Below, in pieces: positions 39,498-51,603 of a stretch of DNA of 64,000 nt. Every line of letters begins with the position of its first letter. The stretch's first letter is position 1. Location: contig CANTUR010000057.1 in assembly GCA_947683625.1 (NCBI GenBank), forward strand, positions 122,501 through 186,500. The letters run 5' to 3'. This DNA comes from Mallotus nudiflorus (lineage: Eukaryota; Streptophyta; Magnoliopsida; Malpighiales; Euphorbiaceae). A program made the position numbers and the translations under genes. The notes below the pieces were generated by a model, which was given only the letters and a program-made list of their open reading frames with translations, was not told the DNA's origin and made no database searches.

Positions 39498-42400
39498 TGT
39501 CACGACCCAAAACAGGGGCCATGACCGGCGCTAGGGAACGAGAATTCTTTCGAATCCGAAACCCGTAGCAAGCCTAAAAATAAAATAAACATGTAATAAT
39601 AACAATAACAATATAATATGCAGCGGAAATAAAAATCATAATATCATAATATTATGCACATCAACTGGATTTAAATCAAATCTCATCCCATAGATATATA
39701 ATCTTTTAATACAAATCCAGTTTCAATATAATACATCTCTTTAAAATAAAATACATGAAATCCAATACTTTAATTCACAACTACTGCAGTGTCTAGATAA
39801 AATAAATAAGACTCAAGTAGATAATTTACACAAAGAAGCCGGGGCGGAAGAAATCCGGCGTACAGGCCTGCTACTGAGGTCTGAAGATGTTGACTCTCCT
39901 GAAAAATAGTCAACGGAGGGGAGTCAGACCTCACTGAGTGAATTACTATAATATATATACATACACTCTAAATGACAATGCATACAGTCAATAATACATA
40001 TCTAATATGTATATATACAGGCAAATTCATACAGATGCAGAAAAATCATTTTATATGTTTTAATGAAAATCATCGTTTATGAAGGATCACATAGAACCCT
40101 AGAATATCGCAACCTCAAAAATAGTGTTAGACAACACTCTAGCCATACATGCTCACTTAATCCAAATATATCCACTTAATCCATTTAGACAGTAGATTGG
40201 CCCCGAGACACTAAGTCAACTGAGCTCCAGCAGTCTGACTGCCAGTGTGATTGGCCCCGAGACACTTGGTCAACCGAGCTCCAGCAATCACACCCACAAA
40301 CCACATCTCACACATAACAATAACCACATCAAATCAATATCCACAAATAAGTTAGTATTATAGCCTAAATACTATAGGCGTACCGGTACGTACTCGGTCC
40401 TAGTGCTGCCCACTAGGTAGCACGTTCTATTGATATCCTTCATTAATAATAATATAAATCATTCATTCACAAAAATAAATGATGCATGAATTTAAATGAA
40501 ATAACAATATAAACCATATATATACCGAAAATATACCAAACGTAAACTAGGTATATTTCGAGTATATATACGTCAAATGAATTCAATCAAATCATAAATT
40601 AAACTAAAAATATATTTAAAAACATTTTAAATATATTTTATTAATAAAACATGTATATAATTTATTATATACCAAAAATATACTTAATATAAACTTAAGA
40701 AATAATCAAATTATTTATGCATATTTAATCAACATAAAACATGCATTTCTAAATCATGCATCCTAAGCATATATATATAGTATAGTAACTCACTTAGTGC
40801 GCTCCACGGGACGGGTCCGACGGGCCTGGTCCACTAGCCCTCGGTCTCGGCGCAACTAAACAAGCAATAAATAATAGACATTAGAATAAACCCTAATAGA
40901 AATCCTAGAATTCGATCTAGAGTATTAAATACAGAAACAGAATTAGAGTTCGACTAGACATCACGTTTTACGAGAATTCTACCGAAAATCCGGCAGAACC
41001 TCACCTGTAAAACGGACATCTCTCTACTCAAAAAAGTAGAGCCGACCCTGCAAAGAAATACACTTCGAAAAACTACACAAGGCACAATCAAAATCCCATG
41101 GTCGGACTCCAAACTACAGTCCATCGACCGGGGTCCACAATCACAGAATAAATTCCAGATATACCAAAAATATCCTTAAAATCTAAAAATACATCTCATA
41201 GGTAGAAATTACATAATTAACCTTAAAACACTGTAAAAACCGAATAAAACTCATTTTATTAGTAAAACCGTATATTATATATATAATTGAAAATAATTCA
41301 CGAAAAATAGTTTTAATTAGTTAAAAATACTAAATAATTTTTAGAAATCATTTTTATACCTTAAATAACTATTAAAACCAATTAAATTACATTTTTAGAC
41401 AATTTAGGGTAAAATTACCAAAATACCCGTATATATATTAATATACTTAAATTACTTCAAAAATTCACCAAAAATTATACAATTATCCAAAATTAATTTT
41501 CTCAACATATTTATCAATAATATCAATAATTAAACTCAATTAACCAACTAAATTCAATTTAAAACACAATTAACCCTAATTTCTCAAAATCACATAAACT
41601 TCAATAATTCAAAATAAATACTTATAAATTCATAAAAATTCCAAATAAATTCCTATAATTCATTTCAACACCTAATTTAACCATAAACTCCAATTTCATA
41701 ATTTAAATAATTAATTTCCGAAAATTAGAAAATAATATTAAAATATTCAAAAATACCCAAAAATCCAAAAAATCTCCAAAAATTCTACAAAAATTCATAC
41801 ATGTATATTGAGCTACTAGGAACAACATTTGTGAAGGGATTTTTCATGAATCATTCAATTCAAAGCTCAAAAAAATCAAAAACCCTAATAGGCCAAAATT
41901 GAAAATTCAAAACCTAAGCAATTCTAGACCATTTAAGCTCAAACCAAAGCTAGAATCACACTCACCGGAGCTCAAGGAGAAGAAAGAGACCGACGGTGTC
42001 GAAAACGGTGGCCGGAGGAGGGAGAAACGGCGAAGGGATAATTTTCGGCCAAAAATGGAAAATGGAGCTGCCGGCGCCGGGGAAGGGAGCTGCTGGCGGC
42101 TGGGGACGGCTGGGAACGGCGGTGGCAAGCCGGGAGGCACACCGACGGTAGGTGACCGGAGTTACAGCGGGAGGGAAGGGAGGATGGTGATGGTCGGGCG
42201 CGGGAGAAGGAAGAAGGAGAAGAAGAAAAAGAAAAAGAAAGAAAAGAAAAGAAAGAAAAAGAAAAGAAAAAAAAAAGAAAAAGAAAAAATAAAATAATAT
42301 TAAAATAGTAATAATAAATAATAAAAAAATAATTTTAATAATTTAATATTAAATAAAATAATTAAATAACAATAAATGAATAAACAAATAATAAAATATT

Positions 42401-42715
42401 AGGGTAATATATTAAACCCTAATTAAATAAATATATACACACATAGTCTTTATTTAGTAATTTAAAATACGTATGAGTTCATGCAAGTTCGAAAATACAT
42501 TTAAAATAATTAATAATACATTGTTTACGTGAAAATTTCCCCGAAAATGCAAGTCCCGGGAAAATTTTACGTAAAACACTGAAAATAATACACAGTAATT
42601 AAAATAGATTTTAAATACATATCAACTCGTAAAAATATCATATAATATACAGAAATTATTAACACTGCATATCCCGGTACAGTGTAAAAATATTTTAAAA
42701 ACACGGGATATTACA
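39498..42715 (-). mobile_element. Family A solo LTR, copy A7 (3218 bp)
   Basis: Inserted in the second LTR type, itself inside the Copia element. It runs from TGTCACGACCCAAAACAGGG to ACACGGGATATTACA. The TSD CCAAG is exact (39493-39497 and 42716-42720). It closely resembles A5, including the GC-rich leader at 41950-42200. It is the innermost layer of a three-level nest, hence the youngest event here. The open frame at 41899-42297, rich in K/E/R, is a repeat translation, not a gene. Confidence 0.9.
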
Positions 42716-43503
42716 CCAAGCCCATGTTTAGGTCTAACCCACTAAATAAATAGGTTTAAAAATGATTTAGGACTTTAAATAATTAAAATCAACTTAGGCC
42801 CATTAGGTTAATTAGATTTTAGGCCCACATTAGTTAATTAAAAATTGTTTAGACTTAGCTCAGCCCATTTTATTGTATTTCTTTTAAAATAAATAAATCT
42901 AAGCCCATATTTTATTTAAAATAAAACCATTTAGACTTAGGCTCACTAATTTGATTTTCCTTTAAAATTGAATAGAATTAAGTCCATATCTTAGAAAGAC
43001 TAAAAAATAGATTTAGGCTCATTAATTAATGTAGACCCACTTTTATTCTATTTCACTTGTAAATAAAATGTAGATTTAGCTAACTTTTTAATAAAATTAA
43101 CATAGTTTAGACTTAGGAACAACACAATCTTGAGTGCATTTTTTACTTGTAATTTTATTGACTTGTTGTCTTTTTGGGTAGATGGATGTTAATTAGGGTT
43201 TAATAAAATTGCATGTAATTAGAGGATGAAATAATCATTTATAAAATTATTCTAAATGAACACGAGATTAAGAGAAGTTAGTATTCCGTATCAAAAATCT
43301 CCTAATTGTGGTGGTAATTTTTTTTTTAAAGAATCGAGTACCATCAATCAAATTGTCCCAGTTATTACCCTGGGTGGCGACTCCTTATCTCCACACAATG
43401 TCTTTGTGACAGTGGTTAGTGTGTTCTCTAAGGCCTTTAGCCTAAACAGTGTTGCGGTTGCTAAAATCTTGGATGCGCGCTAAACCCTGCCGTCTACAAT
43501 GAT

Positions 43504-44049
43504 CTCTCATTTTGTGATTCATTGTAGCCTTTCTCTATGATATCTCAAACATTATATGCACTAAGGAGAGTATTCATTTTGATACTCCAATTATTGTAAT
43601 TGTTGTTATTAAGTATTGGAACTTGGAAGGATGCCACACTATTTTCCATATTACTTAATCTGATAAGAATTTGCAAAATCCAACTTCACGAATGGATCTG
43701 GAACGCCAAAAAATCTTAAAATGGACTTCGGTCAAAAAGTCAACTTTGGTAAATGGTCAAAGTCAACTGTTGAAAAGTCAACGATCAAAGTTGGATTGAC
43801 GACTTGGTCAAATGGCTTGATGCTAGGTCAATGCTTGATATGACTCGGATTGACTCAGCTTCAAACTCGGATTGACTCGGTTACAGACTCAGGTTGACTC
43901 AGCTTAAACTCAGTGAGTTGACTAGGTTTCTGGCAGCAAACTTCCTGCAGTAATTGGCAGTGCGTCAGACCTTCGATTGGGCTGATTCTGGCGGCATTGG
44001 ATTCGTCATTCCAAGAGCTTTAATTTGGTATACTATATGTCAATATTTG
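43504..44049 (-). pseudogene. Copia gag N-terminal part and 5' leader
   Basis: This minus-strand DNA lies between the second LTR insertion and the primer-binding site, where the leader and first part of gag belong. No intact frame remains. Repeats of GACTCGG/GACTCAG words occur at 43840-43900. Confidence 0.6.
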
Positions 44050-44061
44050 GCTCTGATACCA
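44050..44061 (-). other. Copia primer-binding site
   Basis: Reads TGGTATCAGAGC on the minus strand, complementary to the 3' end of plant initiator tRNA-Met, the standard Copia primer. It lies a few bases inside the 5' LTR. Confidence 0.85.
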
Positions 44062-44067
44062 CTTTTT

Positions 44068-44415
44068 TAAACACTAAACACTCAAACAACCTTAATTAAA
44101 CTCTCTCAAACACTCAAGAACATAAAAAATATTTCTACAACCCTTATAACTCAAGCTTTTATTTTGATTTTTTTATTTGATGATTACGGTGCAAGAAAAG
44201 AGAGGTATTTATACTAACCCCAAATTAATACAAACCACTTAATATAAATTAATACTAAAAATTTAAAACCACACACATTATTTCTAACACCTAATACCAC
44301 ACAAAAACATACAAGTGACACACCAACTAATCATCATTCATTTCTTTTAATCTTGCCTACAACTTTTCTTCTTTTGATTAAGACCACATATATTAAAACA
44401 AGTTTAATTATTCCA
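44068..44415 (-). repeat. Copia 5' LTR
   Basis: Partner of 30651-31000. The sense LTR begins TGGAATAATTAAACTTG at 44415; the other LTR has TGTTGAATAATT, a 2-bp difference at the tip. Confidence 0.85.
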
Positions 44416-44814
44416 CGCGGAAGTTAACATTTAAAGAAACCTTTGATGTATGTAGAGGAATAAACCCTAGCCTAGCAGCTCCACCACATGAGAGAGCTGA
44501 GAGAATACGACTTATATTTTTTTGTTTTTTATTTCACAAATTGTAACTTTACTCTTAGCTTAGTATCAGCTCGTGAAAATGTTTAAACGTAGTAAATAAT
44601 ATTTTCAAGTATGTCTCAAATTAAATAACAGCTAATAATTTATAAAATCTGAAATATTTTTTATTATTTTTATAATATATTAATCAATTAAATAAAAAGA
44701 TATATTAAAAATAGTAGTAATGTTTAAGAACATTGCTTACAACTTTAAGTAACTAATAAATTTTTGAAAATAATAAATAAGTTGAAGCTTTTAATTAGTT
44801 AGTTTTTTCAACTA

Positions 44815-45105
44815 TTTTTAGGCTATCTCTTTTCCAACTGCCCAGAGGAATATAATTTTAGCTGATTTTATCTTTACGTTATAGTTGGATTTGCTGTTTG
44901 TGCAGTTCAATCTTATCTACACTTTTCCTTAATTTGTTATTCTTCAGATGAAGGCTCTTGAGGTTTCTAAAGCCGAAGGTTGTGGGTGTGGAACTGAATA
45001 ACTGGAAAGGGAGATTAGATCGATGCATGGCGCAGTCTAAATGTGGTACGTACTTTGTCCCTATGATTTTAAGTTTTTTAATAAACAAATGTTAGTTTTT
45101 AATAA
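44815..45105 (+). pseudogene. Displaced copy of the cystatin-like last exon
   Basis: About 290 bp match 51403-51650, covering the end of intron 3, the acceptor (TTCTTCAG) and the exon starting ATGAAGGCTCTTGAGG. The reading frame is GLY-rich and stops early (GCGTELNN frame with TAA). Flanking non-coding words such as CTGATTTTATC and TAGTTGGATTTGC are shared as well, so it is a genomic duplicate and not a retrocopy. It lies about 5.5 kb upstream of the gene, directly before a MULE. Confidence 0.75.
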
Positions 45106-45118
45106 GCTAATAATTCAA

Positions 45119-46135
45119 AGCCGAATACCCCTTTTTTACCTCTGAATTTTACCTTTTTAACTCATTTCACACATTAATTTTTTTTAATTAATAGCATATA
45201 TAAACTTTTATTTTGAACTGATTTTATCCATAGTCAGCCATAACCAAACACGTGTGAAGGACGCGTGATGACATAGCACAAGTGGATATCTATGTCAACC
45301 ATTTCACCTCTGAACTTTACACTTTTGGTCAATTTCACCCATTAACTTTCAAAATTAACCAATTGTATATATGAGCTTCTATTATAAATTTAATAAAATA
45401 TCAGTGATGAATTTAACTTTTTTATTGTTATGCTAATAATTTTTATTTAATTTTAATTAGATAAATATTTTTATTAAAATTGATTGACTTGGCTAAATTA
45501 AAATAATTTATTAGAATTTTAATATTAAGATTGGTTAAAATTATTGAATATTAACTAAACTAAAAAAAAAATTAAATGAGCCATGAAGCTTGCAAACAAG
45601 TTCGAATATAAGTTTGCGAGTTAATTTGTAATTTTTATGTTTAATAATTTAATTTTAGATATATAATATATAAATTTTTATTGTAAAAATATTTTAAAAA
45701 ATATATTATTACCATAAAATTATAATTTTTATTAAATATATTATAATTTATTTAGTAAATAATTTATTTTAATTTGTAATGTCCAATTATATAATGTTCC
45801 TATTAAAAAAAAAGGTTGAATACCTCTTTTCACCCTTTTAGTCTATTTCACGCATGATCTTCAAAAATTAACTAATTGAACATATGAACTTTTATTTTGA
45901 ATTGATTTCACCCATGGACACATAAACTCTTCTTTCACTAACCACGTGCCTCACATTCATTGGGTTCATGCGTTTGTCCACGCTGTTAAATAATATGTAA
46001 AATAGAATAAAAAAATGTCATCCATTGGTGAAATTAGTTCAAACTAGAAATTTATATGTGCTATTGGTTAAAAAAAATTGACGAGTAAAATGAACGAAAA
46101 GGGTAAAGTTCATGGGTGAAAAAGGGTATTCGGCC
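45119..46135. mobile_element. Mutator-like element, 1017 bp, exact 9-bp TSD
   Basis: The ends are inverted repeats: AGCCGAATACCCCTTTTTTA on the left and, from the right on the minus strand, GGCCGAATACCCTTTTTCAC. The TSD is ATAATTCAA at 45110-45118 and 46136-46144, exact. Inside, TIR-like phrases (CACCTCTGAACTTTACACTT, AATACCTCTTTTCACCC) recur in direct orientation, so the element has internally duplicated TIR segments. It is non-coding. Confidence 0.85.
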
Positions 46136-46144
46136 ATAATTCAA

Positions 46145-46695
46145 TGAAGGAAAAAATATAAAATTAGTGTTTGAACTTTTTAGTTTTTTTTATTTGAATG
46201 TGTAATTTTTTTTTCCAATCAAAGGTCTAAACTTTAGAAAAGTATACCAATGTAATGTCTCTCCAGTTGATTTAATACTGACTGAGTGCTCAGTTAGATC
46301 AAACGATACCTACTTTTATCTCATTTATTAACCATATCATTTTGTCATATGTGTTGCATTATTTAAATAACAAAATTACCTTTATTCAATCATCCTCCAT
46401 GTTTGTGGCGGAAGTTAATGTTTATATTATTTTTATCAATTCATAATCTTTAATAAATGTAATTTTATCCTTTAAATAATGCAATATATGTGGTACATGA
46501 TATGACTAATAATTGGGGTAAAAATGGATTTAGTTTGATCTAAGTCAACATCCAGTTAACATCAAATCTGCTGAAAACAGTACATTAATATGTTTTTTTA
46601 AAGTTCAGATACTTAATTATAAAAAAATAAAAATAAAAACTCAAATGGAAAAAATTGAAAAATTCAGATATTAAATTTGTAATTTTTTCTTCCGT
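46145..46695. mobile_element. TIR element or MITE, ends approximate
   Basis: The left arm TGAAGGAAAAAATATAAAAT is echoed on the minus strand from the right end by CGGAAGAAAAAATTACAAAT, and the similarity continues inwards. No target duplication was found. It abuts the TSD of the preceding MULE. Confidence 0.4.
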
Positions 46696-46848
46696 AAAAA
46701 AGGAAAATGGTGTCATGTGTTCTACTGTAGTGTAGATCAGGTGTGTGTGTTTTTAAGTGTTACTGTATTTTTAGAAATATAGGGGCCAACCAAATTTTGC
46801 AGTCATTTTCCATGCTGAAATAAAACCTTGTTGACTATTTTTATCATA

Positions 46849-47671
46849 GGCCAATTACTTTAAAAAAAACCTAAACTTTACAAGTTTTAACAATTTTAGT
46901 ATGTTTTTTTAATTTTTATTTAAAAATTTTTGAACTTTATATTTTTTAAAAATTTTATTATGTTCTTTTGATATTTATAAAAAAAATCATAAATTTTATA
47001 ATTTTTAACAATTTTAACATATTCTTTTAAAAAATTTATTGTTAAAACTCATAAAATTTAAGATTTTTTTAGATAATTAGGATAATATTAAATTATATTT
47101 ACTCAATCCATTTTTTAACATCTAATAAAATGTTGTAGTATTTAATGTTGCTATGAAACTAAATTTTTTTAATTAAAAAAATAATTTAATAAATTTAAAA
47201 TTGCTTATATGACAAATTGAAATTATATTTTCCAATCTTTTAATTTTTATGTTATTATTATTTAATTTTTTATTGGTGAAATAACAAATTGAAATCATAT
47301 TTTAAATGTTATATAAATAATTATAAATTTATTAAATTATTTTTTTAATTAAAAGAAATTTAGCGTCATAGTAATATTAAATACTACAATATTTTATAAG
47401 ATGTTAAAAAATGAATTGAACAAATATAATTTAATATTGATATAATTATCTAAAAAAATTCTAAATTTTATGAATTTTAACAATTTTAACAATAAAAATT
47501 TTAAAAGAATATGTTAAAATTGTAAAGTCTATAATTATTTTATAAATATTAAAAGAACATATTAAAATTATTAGAAAATATAAAATTTAGAACTTTTTAA
47601 ATAAAAGTTTAAAAAATATTTTAAAATTATTAAAATTCGTAAAGTTTACACTTTTTTTAAATAATTAAGCC
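46849..47671. mobile_element. Foldback Mutator-like element, 823 bp
   Basis: The two halves are near-complete inverted repeats. The left starts GGCCAATTACTTTAAAAAAA; the right, on the minus strand, GGCTTAATTATTTAAAAAAA. Deeper words also pair (AGATTTTTTTAGATAATTAG near 47062 with its complement near 47450). Exact 9-bp TSD TTTATCATA at 46840-46848 and 47672-47680. Arms over 300 bp with a 9-bp TSD indicate a foldback-type MULE. Confidence 0.85.
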
Positions 47672-47680
47672 TTTATCATA

Positions 47681-48923
47681 ATTAATGTAAATTAAAGTGC
47701 ATAAATATTTGTCCCTTCGTGGACATCCCATAAAATTGGAAAGCGCAGACTATATATATATATATATATATATAAAGGTTGAAAACTTTTAGCCAACAGG
47801 ACAGAATTTTGGCCCCTACCTCACACCAACCTCCAATTTCTTTGGTTGGCAGTTTGTAACCAGACGAAAAGGATCCCAAATAAATAGGGGTGACCTACAG
47901 AAAATAACCAACGAAAGACAAAAAGGATTCCAAAAATATATTTATTAAAATAATACCATAATTTTATTATAATTTATTTAAGAAATCATTTTTACTCACT
48001 GTAGCGACAAATCAAAATCTATGAAAGTAGATTAAGAATCAAAATTTTTTGATAGATCAAACCACCGTAATAACAATATAATTAGAATAAAAAATCTAAA
48101 AATTATATGCTGGAATCTCACTACTCGGAAGCATCATAAGCAAAATAACATAAATTTAGTATTGATCTAAAGTGACTAAATGATAATAGAAATTGAAAGA
48201 GATGTAAGAAAATTATAGCATCTAGTACATAAATTTAAAATACCAAATAATATAATAGTTAGTTAATTTAGGGAAAATAATTGCATACCTTTTTCATGTT
48301 CGATTCAAAAATTCCATCTCTGATATATAATTACAACAAAAATAATAAAATAAAATAATTAGTATTGAGAAAATAGAAGACTAGATCTTTCTCTCATATT
48401 CTTCTCACACAAAGACGGCTATCAATAAAACAAATTAGAAAATTAAATTCATAAGATAGAGAGGAGATTTTAATCTTTATATAGAAAATCCTTTAGTTTT
48501 ATCCCTATTAATAATTTTACTGGGATTAGACCTATACTTACCGCATTACCGTATTAGGCTATTAAGGTGCATATAAACCCATAACACAAAAAATCACTTT
48601 AAATATGAATTGAATTTCCCTGCACATTCACTTAAATTATATTTATTTAGTCAATTTTAAAAATTAAAATATCTCATAATTAATGGTAGTCCAAAAAATA
48701 ATAAAATTTCTAATATTTTTTCACTTGAAGGAGGTGATTTTAGTTAAATAGAAAAAAAGAAAAAAAAAAGAAGCCAAAGCCAAAACAAAAAACAGTTGAC
48801 AAAACTACCTTGCAAAACAAGTAGTAGGTAAAGAGATTGTCAAAGAGAAAGGAGAGAAAAAGAAGAGAAGAAAGAGACAATGGTAAAGTTACGTCTGTAT
48901 TTTTATTTTGAAATTTTAATCTT
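47681..48923. other. AT-rich intergenic spacer
   Basis: Contains an (AT)n run at 47752-47775 and no recognisable gene. A purine-rich patch lies at 48745-48890. I see nothing else of note. Confidence 0.5.
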
Positions 48924-48926
48924 TAA

Positions 48927-50005
48927 GGCCATATTCGTGGAATAGATTAAGAATTTAATAGTTATTTCATAGGAATAGCTATGAAATAACTATTAAATAA
49001 CTATTAATAGTTATTTCATAACAAAATTTGAATGGCCTTAAGAATTTAAGGCCATTCAAATTTTGTTATGGAATATTAATTGCATAGAATAATAATATTA
49101 TAATTTTTGAAAAATAATTATTTTTTCAAAAATTAAAGAATAGGTATTATTTACTTTTAAAATAGATTATTTCTATTTTTATTCCTTATAAAATTTATGA
49201 GCAAAGACAAAACTAGGGAATCCACTTAGACAATCCACCAAAAATTTAATAATTTTTTACATTTTGAAATTTTTTTTACCTTTTGGTTAAATTGACTTTT
49301 TTAATTTTTTTATCCCTTTATAATGGTTCACTGCTTACAAAATAAATTGACCTTTTAAATTTCTTCTTTTTCTTTTTCTTTTTAAGCACTTTACGTTATT
49401 TTAATTTTATAAAAAAATATTTTTATTTTTCAATTTTCTAAAAATAATTTAGCAAGGTGGAATTAATAATTTTAATTTTTTAATGATTGAAATTTCTAAA
49501 AAATATTTTTAACGATTAAAGTGGGATACAACCTAAACTAAATTAACCACAATGATATAATATATAATTTTATCACTGTGTAATGACATATTTACATTCA
49601 TTTTAGAATTTGTAAATGCATACATTATTATATTTATAGTTTATAATTTTTTGAATTTAAAAATGAAAGTCATCTAATGATTATAATTAATTTAAAACTA
49701 AATTTTGATTTTACATATTTATAATGGTTAGTTTCATTTAAAAATAAAAACATTAGTGAAGCACAATTGTAATCTTTTTACCAATTGTATGACTATTTAA
49801 TTTTAATACTACTAATACAATTCATTAATAAAGATATCAATATCATTTATACTTAAATCTATTTATTAAATAGTAATTCTAGGTCATGAACTAAAGTATG
49901 AAATAATAATTATTTAGGAATAGTAATTCTAAGAATACATATTTTATTTCTTAAGAATTACAATTCTATTCTACACTTATTCAATTCCATGAACCAAACA
50001 TGGCT
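48927..50005. mobile_element. Tourist-like (PIF/Harbinger) MITE or MITE pair
   Basis: The left end GGCCATATTCGTGGAATAG and the right end read on the minus strand GCCATGTTTGGTTCATGG are similar, and TAA lies on both sides (48924-48926 and 50006-50008), as in PIF/Harbinger insertions. A further inward-facing copy of the same end meets it at 49017-49070, so two related elements may be nested. It is non-coding and AT-rich. Confidence 0.5.
49017..49070. repeat. Perfect 25-bp palindrome with 4-base loop
   Basis: Arms 49017-49041 and 49046-49070 are exact reverse complements around GAAT. The core is GAATGGCCTTAA / TTAAGGCCATTC. It looks like two Tourist-type ends facing each other. Confidence 0.9.
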
Positions 50006-50382
50006 TAAGTGTTTTTAATTAAAAAATCATGACTTTTTCTATCCCTAATTATATAGATTTTCAAATAAGATTTGTTTTATTTAATAGATAAGAATCAAAT
50101 TTCAAAATAATTAAAAATTACAAGAATACCCATTTTCAACTAAATAAGTAGAACTGTTAAAAAAAACAAATAAATAAAAATAAAAATAAAAAATTCAAAA
50201 AAAAAATTAAAAATAAAAATAAAATAAAAGTAGAAAAGCTTAGCCCAAAAATAAATCAAATCACACCAACACGCCCACATCCAAATGAACATATCAAACC
50301 CAACAGCACCAGCACCACCCCCGCCACAGGAAAAACAGGAGAGAGGTCCGAGGTTAGCTTGTCTGCGCACAACTGCTTGCCT

Positions 50383-50390
50383 TTAGGGTT
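50383..50390 (+). promoter_or_regulatory. Telo-box-like element before the start codon
   Basis: TTAGGGTT, the complement of AACCCTAA, lies 51 bp before the ATG of the cystatin-like gene, probably in the 5' UTR or proximal promoter. Telo-boxes are known near starts of many plant housekeeping genes. The upstream DNA back to the MITE is AT-rich, with no clear single TATA box. Confidence 0.4.
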
Positions 50391-50440
50391 CGTAGAGGAG
50401 AAGATAGTGGTAGATCTCTCCAAGTGCTGTTGTTTTCACG

Positions 50441-51603
50441 ATGAGGCCGAGCCAGGCATTTATTTTGTATGGGCCTCTATTCAAGCGCGAGCCAGTTGAA
50501 GGATCGGAGCAGTTCCCTCAGCCACCGCCGAGAGAGGAGGAGGTTGATGATGAAACATCCGTTCCCGAATCACCTTTGAAGAAGCCAAAGATTGAAGGCA
50601 GTAGCGATGAACAGGAGGAGGAGGATAGCGAAGAAGAAGAAGAAGATGATGAAGATGGTATCACCGAAGAAGAAAAGAACCGTTTTAGGGCATACCAGGC
50701 TCAGATTCTTCAATACCAGGTACCATATATAATCTAATCCTATTGATTTCAATTAATACACGATTTGGATCGAAGGTTGTGGTGCCTAAGCACAATGTAC
50801 TGTTTAATTTTGAAAATTTTTTAGGGTTTTCATGTGGATCGGGAGCTACTCCCACTGTACTGTTGGGGTAAAGTCATTCCGACTGATCTTGAGTCAAATG
50901 CCTTGTATGCAATATTCATTGATGAGGGAGCTCGCTTAGCTGTTGATCATCACAATGCTACAGATGAGGTTTAGCTTTATCCATAAATAATTTTGTGTGA
51001 GCCTTTTTTATTATGTAAAGCTAAACCATTTCTATTTTTTGCAGAATCCAAAGTTAGAATTCGTTCGTGTCATAAAAGCAAATAGCAGTCAGGCGACTTT
51101 TTATGTCACCTTTGAGGCTAAAGACTTGTCTTCTGGAAATACTGCAACTTATCAAACAGTTGTTACCCATTATGGCAGTGATGGAAATAATCGTCATACT
51201 TGGTTTACTTTTATCAGACCTGAACTAGAACACCACAAAATTGTTCGCAAGGTATTGCTCTGCTCATTTTGATCTGTGTTTCCAAATGTGATGCTTTATG
51301 AATGATTATCGTCCAACTTGTTCAACTTTAGCATGTTATGCGTGGTGTTAGTAAATACTTGAATACGTTCTTTTATTTTCTTTTTTCCAACGAATTTTGT
51401 AGGCTACCTCTTTTCCATTCTCTGGAATGTAATTATATCTGATTTTATCCATGTGTTGTAGTTGGATTTGCCACATGCTTGTGTGTACAGTTAACAATTT
51501 TCACTTTTCCTTTGCTCAGAAGAAGGCAATTGAGGTTTCCAAAGTTGAAGGTGATGTGTGTGGTACCTCGGGAGCGACTGAAAATATGTATGGTGCTGTC
51601 TGA
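50441..51603 (+). CDS. Cystatin/monellin-like acidic protein, 4 exons
   Basis: Proposed exons: 50441-50719, 50825-50968, 51045-51251 and 51520-51603 (stop TGA). All introns are GT-AG and phase 0, giving about 237 residues. Exon 1 (residues 1-93) starts MRPSQAFILYGPLFKREPVE, has a P/E-rich stretch and a highly acidic run (about residues 55-75), then ITEEEKNRFRAYQAQILQYQ. Exons 2-3 (94-210) contain IFIDEGARLAVDHHN, LEFVRVIKANSSQATFYVTF and TYQTVVTHYGSDG, which resemble the cystatin-like fold of plant cystatin-related proteins. The typical QxVxG inhibitor loop of true cystatins is not seen, so protease inhibition is not assumed. No signal peptide is evident. The last exon is short and uncertain, since related copies of it lie at 44.9 and 52.1 kb. 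It is the only intact-looking gene in the window. Confidence 0.72.

Larger units (their letters stand above)
38089..43498 (+). mobile_element. Second solo LTR type, split by copy A7
   Basis: Runs from TGTAAGCATCCAATTTTAGG to AACCCTGCCGTCTACA, with TSD GTGAT / ATGAT (4 of 5; 38084-38088 and 43499-43503), inside the Copia gag. Without copy A7 it is about 2187 bp. Near the 3' end are TGGGTGGCGACTCCTTATC and a GCGCGC motif. TGTAAG starts and GGTGGCGACTCC near the end recall LTRs of Ty3/Gypsy Tat/Ogre elements; that lineage call is tentative. No protein domain was seen within it. Confidence 0.65.
30651..44415 (-). mobile_element. Ty1/Copia retrotransposon, nested and defective
   Basis: Two LTRs of about 350 bp (30651-31000 and 44068-44415) bracket, on the minus strand, a primer-binding site, gag, protease, integrase, RT/RNase H and a polypurine tract, in Copia order (integrase before RT). 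Two insertions, 32359-35555 and 38089-43498, interrupt it. Removing them with their target duplications leaves about 5148 bp, the usual Copia length. The two LTRs differ at many sites (roughly 90-95% alike by eye), and the coding region has stops and frameshifts, so it is old and inactive. A matching TSD could not be seen (AATGG versus CGCGG). Confidence 0.9.

Noticed and set aside
41899..42297. 132-residue plus-strand frame resembling those at 11638 and 27443
   Set aside because: Related frames recur only because the LTR recurs. They are antisense to the LTR and end in low-complexity lysine runs.
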